From contig CAJPOF010000040.1 in the NCBI GenBank assembly GCA_905372235.1, positions 1-21,297 of the forward strand: a DNA stretch of 21,297 nucleotides, given 5' to 3'. The position numbers were made by a program, and so were the translations under genes. This stretch comes from an uncultured Treponema sp. (GTDB lineage: Bacteria; Spirochaetota; Spirochaetia; Treponematales; Treponemataceae). A model generated the notes under the pieces. That model did not search any database, was not told the origin of the DNA, and was given only the letters and a program-made list of their open reading frames with translations. Positions within the stretch are counted from its first letter, which is position 1; each line of letters begins with the position of its first letter. Shown here piece by piece: positions 14,565 through 20,438 of this stretch.

Positions 14565-17348
14565 ATGAAGAAATTAAAATCGCTGACTTTGCTTGCGGTG
14601 TGTTTGGCTTTTGTTCTTGCTACAGGTTGTGTCGGCAATAGCAATAATAGTAATCCTGATGTTACCCCCGGAACAATCGGAAAGACGGACGCCAATTTGC
14701 TTGCGGCATCCGACATTGCAAAACGGATTGACCCCACCGGCGACAAGGTGCTTGTGTTTTATTATCGCCCCGACAAGTCTTATTCTAACTGGGGATGTTG
14801 GATTTGGAAATTGCCCGGCGGAAGCGGTGAGGCGGGATACAATGCAACAGTCGGAAAAGCCACTGTAGAAGGTGACATTGCATATTGGAATATGTCTACA
14901 CTTGTAAGTTCTCTTGTTCAGACTGCCATAACCGGAAACAACGATTTGGGACTTATTATAAGGGATGCTGCTTGGACGAAAGACCCCGGTGCGGATCAAA
15001 AACTTGAACTTTCTTCCGGAGCAAGGCATTTTATGATAATCAGCGGAGATAGCAACGTATATGTCGTAAAGAATTCTTTCGAACCTTTGATATTGTCTGC
15101 CTCTTCTTTGTCAAAAGATTCTGTAAAGGTTTCGCTTTCTGTAACCTACGGTCTTGGAACAGAAGCCGGAGATAGCGGATTTGTCATCGAAGATCAGAAC
15201 GGAATGCAGGTTACCGTATCCGATTCTGTAAACTATGAAGCCCAGAATGACAGATTGAGGAACAACACAAAAACGGTTCTTCTAAAAACGGCAACCCCAT
15301 TGGCTACCGACATTACGTATTTTGTAAAACATTCGTCTTTTGCTCCGGCAAGCGGAGTCAAGATAGGCAGCGTTGGAATTGTAAAGGATGCGCCTGAATA
15401 TAAAGGAAACGATTTGGGACTTACGCTTTCAGGAACAAAGGCGACATTCAAGACTTGGGCGCCGCTTGCAAAAAGCGTAACACTTCTTCTTTATACGGAT
15501 TCAACCAAAGTAGGAACGTTCAAAGGTGGAAAGTCGTCCGGAAGCCTCAAAGATGCTGAATTAAAAGGAACACCATCTTCCGAGTTCCAAATGGTAAAAG
15601 ACCCTGCCACTTCCGTATGGTCTTATATGGTTGACGATATTTCCTCTTACAAATATTACAAGTTCATTATAGAAAACGGTTCAGACAAATATTATGTTTC
15701 CGACATCTGGGGAAAGGCTTGCAGCGCAGAAGCCATTGCCTCTCAAATTGTGGATATAAACACGATGCCGCTTGGAATTCCTTCGTCGTCTACAGACAAG
15801 GTTTATGGAACAAAAGCCGGATATTACAATCCTTTTGGAAAATCTGGAACGGAAGAAAAATCCTATTCCGATGCTGTGATATACGAAATGCATATAACGG
15901 ACTGGTCGTATGCAGAGTCAAAAGTTCCGACTGCCAACGTGGGAAAATATCTTACAATCGCAAACGGAACAAAAGTCATAAAGCATGTAAAAGAACTTGG
16001 CGTTACTCATGTTCAGATTCTTCCAGTTTTTGAATTTGCAGAAACAAATGACGACTCAAAGTATAACTGGGGCTACAATCCCTATCATTACAATGTTCCT
16101 GAAGGTCGCTATGTCACTACCGGCTATACGGATGGTATACATGCAGTAAGGGAATTGAGAGAGTTGATTGCAAAATTCCATGAGGCTGGAATTGCCGTTA
16201 ATATGGACGTTGTTTACAACCATACGGCAGGAACAAAAGATTATTCTTTGTACGATTCTACAGTTCCGACATATTTTTACCGCATGGATGCGGACGGAGC
16301 ATATTCAAACGGTTCTGGTTGCGGAAATGAAATCGACACCGAAGCTCCTATGGCTAAAAAATACATAATCGAATCCCTAAAGAACTGGATGCTTGACTAC
16401 CACTTCAATGGATTCCGTTTTGACCTTATGGGCTGTATCGCAAAAGAAACCATGGCAGAAATCTACGATGCCTTGAGGGAAATCGACCCGAATGTACTTG
16501 TTTACGGAGAGCCGTGGACCGGAGGCAACTCTATGGTCGTAAACGGTGCGTCCCAAGCGGTGTCTTCTTCGAATGGATTCGGTGCCGGTGCGTTTGACGA
16601 CGATTTCAGGGATGCCATAAAAGGTTCTGAATTCAATGGATTTAGGCGAGGTCATGTTCAGGATGCAAACAATGACATGGGAGTCGTTACGGGGCTTACA
16701 GGAAAAAGTGGCAGAAACAAACGAAATGAAACAGGCGTTTTGGGACTTAGAATCAATTATGTTGAGTGCCACGACAACTACACTTTGTTCGATAAACTTG
16801 CTATTTCAAAATGGCAGAAACTTTACAACAAACCTGAAAAAGAGGTAACTACGGGTAATTTGTTCGCGGCTTACATAATTGGTACGGATGGTCTTGATGT
16901 CATAAAATCTTGGGACAAACTCGCCGCTTCTTACGTATTCCTTGCGCAGGGAATGGCGTTTATGAACGGCGGTCAGGAATTCCTTAGAACAAAACAGGGA
17001 AATGAAAACAGCTATGACAAACCAATAGCCTTTAATGGGATCGACCTTGATTTCAAGACGAATTACATTGATGTCTACAATACCTACAAAGGTTTGATTG
17101 CGTTGCGTCAGTCGGACACAAAAACATTCGGAGGAAATGCTTCGGCAAAAGCGACAAGGCTTTCCCCCGGTGTCACAAAATATGAGACGGGCGATTATTG
17201 CGTGTATTTCAACGCTTCCGATTCGGAAATTTCAATCGATAATTCAGGTTATTCTAAATTTATTGAAGTTTCCAGCGGAGCGGTTGTTGAAAAATCCGCA
17301 CTTCCTGACAAGGTTGCGTCCAAAGATTTTGTGATTCTCAAAAAATAA
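14565..17348 (+). CDS. pulA: Type I pullulanase lipoprotein (GH13)
   Basis: Predicted lipoprotein of 927 residues debranching alpha-1,6 bonds in pullulan, amylopectin or glycogen. The lipobox is LATG-C (C22). Residues about 55-165 resemble the pullulanase-associated CBM41 domain (LVFYYRPDKSYSNWGCWIW). A beta-sandwich follows, then a CBM48-like N-terminal module (about 265-380; ATFKTWAPLAKSVTLLLY). The GH13 barrel starts near VIYEMHITDWSY. It holds the type I signature YNWGYNPYHY at 500-509 and the catalytic residues D620 (GFRFDLMG), E649 (YGEPWTGG) and D737 (ECHDN). A short C-terminal beta domain ends the protein. The ATG at 14565 is chosen over one at 14517 because GGAGG at 14556-14560 is well placed and the signal peptide then starts with MKK. 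It completes the debranching side of the three-enzyme cluster. Confidence 0.95.
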   Translation: MKKLKSLTLLAVCLAFVLATGCVGNSNNSNPDVTPGTIGKTDANLLAASDIAKRIDPTGDKVLVFYYRPDKSYSNWGCWIWKLPGGSGEAGYNATVGKATVEGDIAYWNMSTLVSSLVQTAITGNNDLGLIIRDAAWTKDPGADQKLELSSGARHFMIISGDSNVYVVKNSFEPLILSASSLSKDSVKVSLSVTYGLGTEAGDSGFVIEDQNGMQVTVSDSVNYEAQNDRLRNNTKTVLLKTATPLATDITYFVKHSSFAPASGVKIGSVGIVKDAPEYKGNDLGLTLSGTKATFKTWAPLAKSVTLLLYTDSTKVGTFKGGKSSGSLKDAELKGTPSSEFQMVKDPATSVWSYMVDDISSYKYYKFIIENGSDKYYVSDIWGKACSAEAIASQIVDINTMPLGIPSSSTDKVYGTKAGYYNPFGKSGTEEKSYSDAVIYEMHITDWSYAESKVPTANVGKYLTIANGTKVIKHVKELGVTHVQILPVFEFAETNDDSKYNWGYNPYHYNVPEGRYVTTGYTDGIHAVRELRELIAKFHEAGIAVNMDVVYNHTAGTKDYSLYDSTVPTYFYRMDADGAYSNGSGCGNEIDTEAPMAKKYIIESLKNWMLDYHFNGFRFDLMGCIAKETMAEIYDALREIDPNVLVYGEPWTGGNSMVVNGASQAVSSSNGFGAGAFDDDFRDAIKGSEFNGFRRGHVQDANNDMGVVTGLTGKSGRNKRNETGVLGLRINYVECHDNYTLFDKLAISKWQKLYNKPEKEVTTGNLFAAYIIGTDGLDVIKSWDKLAASYVFLAQGMAFMNGGQEFLRTKQGNENSYDKPIAFNGIDLDFKTNYIDVYNTYKGLIALRQSDTKTFGGNASAKATRLSPGVTKYETGDYCVYFNASDSEISIDNSGYSKFIEVSSGAVVEKSALPDKVASKDFVILKK

Positions 17349-17440
17349 ACAATTAGTGCGGTGGCTTTGGAAATCCGGTTTCTGAAAATGCCGCATTGAT
17401 ATTTAGAATCATAAGTTTTCGGCCTTTGAAAAAAATGAAT

Positions 17441-17480
17441 AAAACGGCGATGGCGTTATTTTTGCTGTCGCCGTTTTTAA
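17441..17480. terminator. Terminator after pullulanase, possibly bidirectional
   Basis: AAAACGGCGA (17441-17450) pairs with TCGCCGTTTT (17468-17477), with further weak pairs inside the loop, and a T-run follows. The mirrored A-run would also let it stop transcripts coming from the HAD gene on the minus strand. Confidence 0.8.
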
Positions 17481-17599
17481 TTTTATGAATCAAAATGCGG
17501 ATTTATAAAAAATCGGATTTAGCGAATTATTTTCAAAAATACAAAAAACAGGAAAAATTGAAACTTTTGGTAAAATTTTATATTTTTTTTAGATTTATG

Positions 17600-17608
17600 T
17601 GATATAAT
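17600..17608 (+). promoter_or_regulatory. Orphan extended -10 box
   Basis: TGATATAAT has a perfect TATAAT (17603-17608) with the extended TG. Transcription from here would start near 17615 and run into about 130 nt without a known gene, then antisense to the 3' end of the HAD gene. Confidence 0.35.
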
Positions 17609-17644
17609 CCGTATCTGTAGTTAGGATAAGTTTATGTAAGAACA

Positions 17645-17731
17645 ATGTCAAAACTATTTAAGATAAATATAAAAAAGTGTTCCTGTTGGCTAATTAGCAA
17701 GACAGTTAAAAACAATTTAAAATTAATTTAA
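17645..17731 (+). CDS. Possible 28-residue peptide, unknown
   Basis: A short frame beginning MSKLFKINIKKCSCWLISK, basic and with a CSCW cluster. It lies 30 nt after the predicted start of the orphan transcript. No ribosome-binding site sits at a normal distance; AGGA at 17623-17626 instead serves the ATGTAA start-stop pair just before it. Base composition is that of the A+T-rich spacer. No homologue recognised, and chance is a real possibility. Confidence 0.15.
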   Translation: MSKLFKINIKKCSCWLISKTVKNNLKLI

Positions 17732-17745
17732 AAATACGTGTCCGT

Positions 17746-18438
17746 TTATTGTTCGTCTTTCAGTTCGTTTATCAATGCCATAATCTCATAAATCGAGTCG
17801 ATGTGAAGCGTCCTTCCGGGATGCGGCGGCGTTTCTTTGCAGGCAGAAGATGCGTCTTTGCTAAGATGATGCCCCGGATTTTTCCCGACCTGAACTGCAG
17901 TTCCGCCCAACGCCATGTATCCGTCCGTGTATTTTACAAGGTCATCGATGAACAGGGTGTCGTCGATTGTTCCGTTGCAGACGGCAAGCGCATTTTTGAA
18001 TGCCTTTGGATACGGCTTTCCTTTTAGTTCCGAAAATCTTATGTCGCATATGTGGTCAAAAAGATTTTTTACGTTCAGTTTTTCAAGAACCCGTTCCGCA
18101 TGCTCAAGCGGTGCGTTTGTAAGAAGAATTTTCGGAATGTCTATGGATTCAAGAAAAGGACGCAACTTAGGATCGGGCGTAAGTTCGTCGGCTTCATCAT
18201 CCGGGTGGACAGTGGCAAAAAAATCTTCGATATCATTAAGCCCTTCCGACATCAGCCATTCCAGCGTTGTAGAAAAATTTCCTATGTTCTTTTTGCGAAG
18301 TTCAAGTCCCTGTTCGTAATTCACGCCAAAAAAATCCGCTACATATTGCAGCATCCGCCTTGTGATTCCGGCGTTCATTTTGCCCGTTCCGGGATAAAGC
18401 GTGTCGTCCATGTCAAATATCAAATGCTCTATTTTCAT
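17746..18438 (-). CDS. HAD-superfamily phosphatase (pyrimidine 5'-nucleotidase-like)
   Basis: Cytoplasmic HAD hydrolase of 230 residues. Motif I is DMDDTLYPG, with the nucleophile D9 and acid/base D11. Motif II is the threonine in ILLTNAP, motif III is the lysine in GKPYPKAF, and motif IV is FIDDLVKYTDG. The cap inserted after motif I and the DMDDTLYP wording resemble the yeast SDT1/PHM8 and bacterial pyrimidine 5'-nucleotidase group; the actual substrate is unknown. I start at the ATG whose first base is 18438. The longer in-frame reading to 18474 would add a non-homologous MERLQFFFYNER tail lying on top of the promoter. A TATAAT ends 6 nt before the chosen ATG, suggesting a leaderless mRNA. 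Divergent from the acyltransferase. Confidence 0.88.
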   Translation of the reverse strand: MKIEHLIFDMDDTLYPGTGKMNAGITRRMLQYVADFFGVNYEQGLELRKKNIGNFSTTLEWLMSEGLNDIEDFFATVHPDDEADELTPDPKLRPFLESIDIPKILLTNAPLEHAERVLEKLNVKNLFDHICDIRFSELKGKPYPKAFKNALAVCNGTIDDTLFIDDLVKYTDGYMALGGTAVQVGKNPGHHLSKDASSACKETPPHPGRTLHIDSIYEIMALINELKDEQ

Positions 18439-18444
18439 TCTTTC

Positions 18445-18473
18445 ATTATAGAAGAAAAATTGTAATCTTTCCA
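18445..18473 (-). promoter_or_regulatory. Promoter of the HAD gene, close to the ATG
   Basis: On the minus strand TGGAAA (18473-18468) and TATAAT (18450-18445) are 17 nt apart. Transcription would start at about 18438, which is the A of the start codon. Confidence 0.5.
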
Positions 18474-18507
18474 TTTTTCCGGATGCGCTAGCGAATTTTT
18501 TCTACAA

Positions 18508-18536
18508 TTGACAGGTACAATAGTGAAATTTATAAT
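18508..18536 (+). promoter_or_regulatory. Consensus sigma-70-type promoter of the acyltransferase gene
   Basis: TTGACA (18508-18513), exactly 17 nt, then TATAAT (18531-18536). Both hexamers and the spacer match the vegetative consensus perfectly. The start would be near 18543, leaving a leader of about 11 nt. Confidence 0.85.
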
Positions 18537-18553
18537 AAGCGGACCGAAAGTTT

Positions 18554-19513
18554 ATGGCTTATGGCGGATTTAGTTTGCCCGCCGAAAAACTAAATATCGA
18601 GGACATTATGGGAATTCCGTTAATAGAAGCATATGGGCATTACATGAAGGAAATGATTAAGATTTCCAAAGCTCCTGACAAAATCGATGAAACTAACATA
18701 TATCAGGAATCGAATCCTGCTCTTCTTGAATACTGTTTCAAAATGATGGACGAGACGCTCCGCAAGGATTCGTGTCTTGGCAACATCGAAAACTGGAAGG
18801 CTTTTTACGATGCTGTCACAAAAGAGGGAAAATCCGGCGTAATAATGATGGAGCATTTTACGAACATCGATTTGCCGTCCGTGATATATCTTTTGGACAA
18901 GCACGGCGAAGATTGGTCAAAAGATTTTGCAAAAAGAATCGTGGCAATCGCCGGAATGAAATTGAATGAAGCGAATCCGGCTGTCCGTTGCTGGACGGAG
19001 GCGTTTACACGGGTTGTAATTTATCCTACAAGGAGTTTGGACAAGGTTGAAAACAGCGACGTTTCCGAAGAGCAAATAAAAGCTGAGGCTCAGAAGGCAA
19101 AGAAAATCAATTTTGCGGCAATGCGTCAAATGGATAGTTGTAAACGTAAAGGTCAAATCATACTTGTTTTTCCGAGCGGTACACGTTATCGTCCGGGGCA
19201 TCCCGAAACTAAACGAGGGCTTCGCGAAATTGACAGTTATCTTCGCCTTTTTGACGTGATGATTTTGGTTTCGAACAACGGAAACTGCCTTAGGATAAAC
19301 ATGGAAAAGCCCGACGATATGCTTGCCGATTTGGTTGAACACGACAAACTTGTTCTTACCGCAAGCCCGGTTATCGAATGCAGAAAGTTCAGGGACGAGG
19401 TGCTGGCGGCGCTTCCGGAGCAGGAATCAGACCCCAAGCAGAAGACTGTGGATAAAGTGATGGAAATTCTTGAAGTCCAGCACGAAAAAGCGGAGGCTGG
19501 TCGCCTAGCCTGA
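18554..19513 (+). CDS. Glycerol-3-phosphate acyltransferase-like protein (plastid-type)
   Basis: Acyltransferase of 319 residues, most likely making 1-acyl-glycerol-3-phosphate for phospholipid synthesis. The HX4D catalytic motif is HFTNID (H101, D106), and the glycerol-phosphate-binding motif reads FPSGTRYRPG (206-215). The arrangement, with a long helical N-terminus before HX4D and no evident membrane helix, is like the soluble chloroplast-type GPAT, also known from Chlamydia, rather than PlsB or PlsY; this is recalled, not searched. An alternative is a PlsC-like lysophosphatidate acyltransferase. The ATG at 18554 follows the consensus promoter; only a weak GAAAG precedes it, and an in-frame ATG at 18608 is possible. 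A shared terminator follows. Confidence 0.8.
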   Translation: MAYGGFSLPAEKLNIEDIMGIPLIEAYGHYMKEMIKISKAPDKIDETNIYQESNPALLEYCFKMMDETLRKDSCLGNIENWKAFYDAVTKEGKSGVIMMEHFTNIDLPSVIYLLDKHGEDWSKDFAKRIVAIAGMKLNEANPAVRCWTEAFTRVVIYPTRSLDKVENSDVSEEQIKAEAQKAKKINFAAMRQMDSCKRKGQIILVFPSGTRYRPGHPETKRGLREIDSYLRLFDVMILVSNNGNCLRINMEKPDDMLADLVEHDKLVLTASPVIECRKFRDEVLAALPEQESDPKQKTVDKVMEILEVQHEKAEAGRLA

Positions 19514-19562
19514 CGGCGGCTGTAGGCGCAAACTTGTAGACGATTTTTTATTGAAAGAGAAA

Positions 19563-19605
19563 CACCCGTCCCGCCTCGGAATCACGGCAGGACGGGTGCA
19601 TTTTT
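19563..19605. terminator. Convergent terminator between the acyltransferase and beta-barrel genes
   Basis: CACCCGTCC (19563-19571) pairs with GGACGGGTG (19590-19598); after one mismatch GCC/GGC adds three pairs. On the plus strand CATTTTTTTATT follows. On the minus strand the hairpin lies just after the beta-barrel stop, with a weaker T-rich tail. Confidence 0.88.
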
Positions 19606-19608
19606 TTA

Positions 19609-20253
19609 TTAGAACTTGTAGATTACGCCCACACCGATTTGTGTCTTTAATACTACGTTGCTGTACTTGAGTCCTAGGCTCTCAGCGAATTTCTTTGCTG
19701 TTTTCTCGTTGTCAGTCATGTTCATCTGAACACCGAAGAGCGCCTGCGGTCGTATGCAGAGTTTTCTGTCAAGTGCGACGGGGATGTCCGCGCCTAGTCC
19801 GATGTCGAACCAGTACCTGTTCATGCCTTTCTTTTGTTCAGCGGTGAGTTCCATTTTCTTTCCGTCAGCCTTTGCAGCAATCGCAAAGTCAAAGTCGAAA
19901 CCTACGATTGGGTAGATTTTTGCGTTTCCTGCGGAGAACGGATATTTTCCCATTATTCCGAGGTTAAGGAACGTGGCTTGCTGGTTGAGTTCAGTAGTTA
20001 CGCCGGTTGTCTTGTTTTTAATTTTGACCTTTCCGACTGTGCCGTCCACTCCGAACGATACTGCGGCGTACTGAGCGTCAAAAAACGCCTTGAATCCGAG
20101 GGCATGCATTTCTGTGCTTCCACTGTTGTTACCCATTTTTGTAAATCCCGGAACGTAGTTGTATTCGAAAATGCCTCCTACTCCCATGTCCAAAGCGAAC
20201 GCTCCGCTTGCCAGAATGCAGGCGGAGATGACAATCATTGCTATCTTTTTCAT
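19609..20253 (-). CDS. Treponema-type outer-membrane beta-barrel protein
   Basis: Predicted outer-membrane protein of 214 residues. A Sec signal peptide (MKKIAMIVISACILASGAFA) is followed by alternating polar/hydrophobic strands such as GVGGIFEYNYVPG, ATFLNLGIMGKYPF, IYPIVGFDFDFAIA and RYWFDIGLGADIPVA. The chain ends in GVGVIYKF, a terminal Phe as expected for BAM-assembled barrels. Size and pattern suggest an eight-stranded OmpW/OmpA-like barrel; ligand or role unknown. The start is chosen at 20253 because AAGGAG stands 8-9 nt upstream on the minus strand and the signal peptide begins there. A TTG-initiated reading to 20331 would begin inside the promoter. Its promoter contains a ten-G run, so phase-variable expression is likely. 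The gene is divergent from a chemoreceptor. Confidence 0.85.
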   Translation of the reverse strand: MKKIAMIVISACILASGAFALDMGVGGIFEYNYVPGFTKMGNNSGSTEMHALGFKAFFDAQYAAVSFGVDGTVGKVKIKNKTTGVTTELNQQATFLNLGIMGKYPFSAGNAKIYPIVGFDFDFAIAAKADGKKMELTAEQKKGMNRYWFDIGLGADIPVALDRKLCIRPQALFGVQMNMTDNEKTAKKFAESLGLKYSNVVLKTQIGVGVIYKF

Positions 20254-20308
20254 AAAAAAATCTCCTTGTGTGCCTTCCCGCGCGGATTCCGAACGCTCAG
20301 TTTGTAGA

Positions 20309-20327
20309 GGGTCGCCGAGATAGACCC
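20309..20327 (-). other. 5'-end stem-loop of the beta-barrel mRNA
   Basis: GGGTC and GACCC (both 5 nt) pair around a 9-nt loop right at the predicted transcript start, about 55 nt before the coding sequence. Such 5'-terminal hairpins can stabilise outer-membrane-protein mRNAs; here that is an inference. Confidence 0.35.
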
Positions 20328-20331
20328 CCAA

Positions 20332-20357
20332 ATTATCCCCCCCCCCGAATTTGTCAA
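20332..20357 (-). promoter_or_regulatory. Promoter of the beta-barrel gene, with poly-G spacer
   Basis: On the minus strand TTGACA (20357-20352) is a perfect -35, and GATAAT (20337-20332) a five-of-six -10. They are only 14 nt apart, and nine of those 14 nt belong to a G run; the tenth G is the first base of the -10. Spacer length therefore depends on G-tract length, and the present spacing is below the 17-nt optimum. Confidence 0.75.
20337..20346. repeat. Homopolymeric tract of ten C (ten G on the gene's coding strand)
   Basis: Ten identical bases in otherwise mixed-composition DNA, located inside the promoter of the outer-membrane gene. Runs of this length are prone to slipped-strand mispairing. 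It is the only G/C run of such length that I saw in the window. Confidence 0.95.
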
Positions 20358-20403
20358 GCCCTTTTTTGCGTCTTTTCTATGAAAATGTGAAAAAATGCGT
20401 TTA

Positions 20404-20432
20404 TTGCGAAAACGGGAGTTTTTCAGTATAAT
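20404..20432 (+). promoter_or_regulatory. Promoter of the chemoreceptor gene, close to the ATG
   Basis: TTGCGA (20404-20409), exactly 17 nt, then TATAAT (20427-20432). The ATG at 20439 is 6 nt further on, so the start site would coincide with the start codon unless translation begins at the in-frame ATG at 20493. Confidence 0.6.
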
Positions 20433-20438
20433 ACGGGC

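Larger units (their letters stand above)
17349..17745. other. 397-bp region between pullulanase and the HAD gene
   Basis: It contains the pullulanase terminator, then about 260 bp of very A+T-rich DNA. In that part sit an orphan extended -10 box on the plus strand (17600-17608), a start-stop pair ATGTAA at 17634 behind AGGA, a 28-codon frame at 17645-17731, and the 10-bp palindrome GCTAATTAGC (17689-17698) within imperfect CTGT/ACAG arms. No recognisable gene or known RNA. Confidence 0.55.

Noticed and set aside
20254..20331. N-terminal extension of the beta-barrel protein by 26 residues from a TTG
   Set aside because: It would start within the promoter region and precede a normal signal peptide; AAGGAG is placed for the ATG at 20253.
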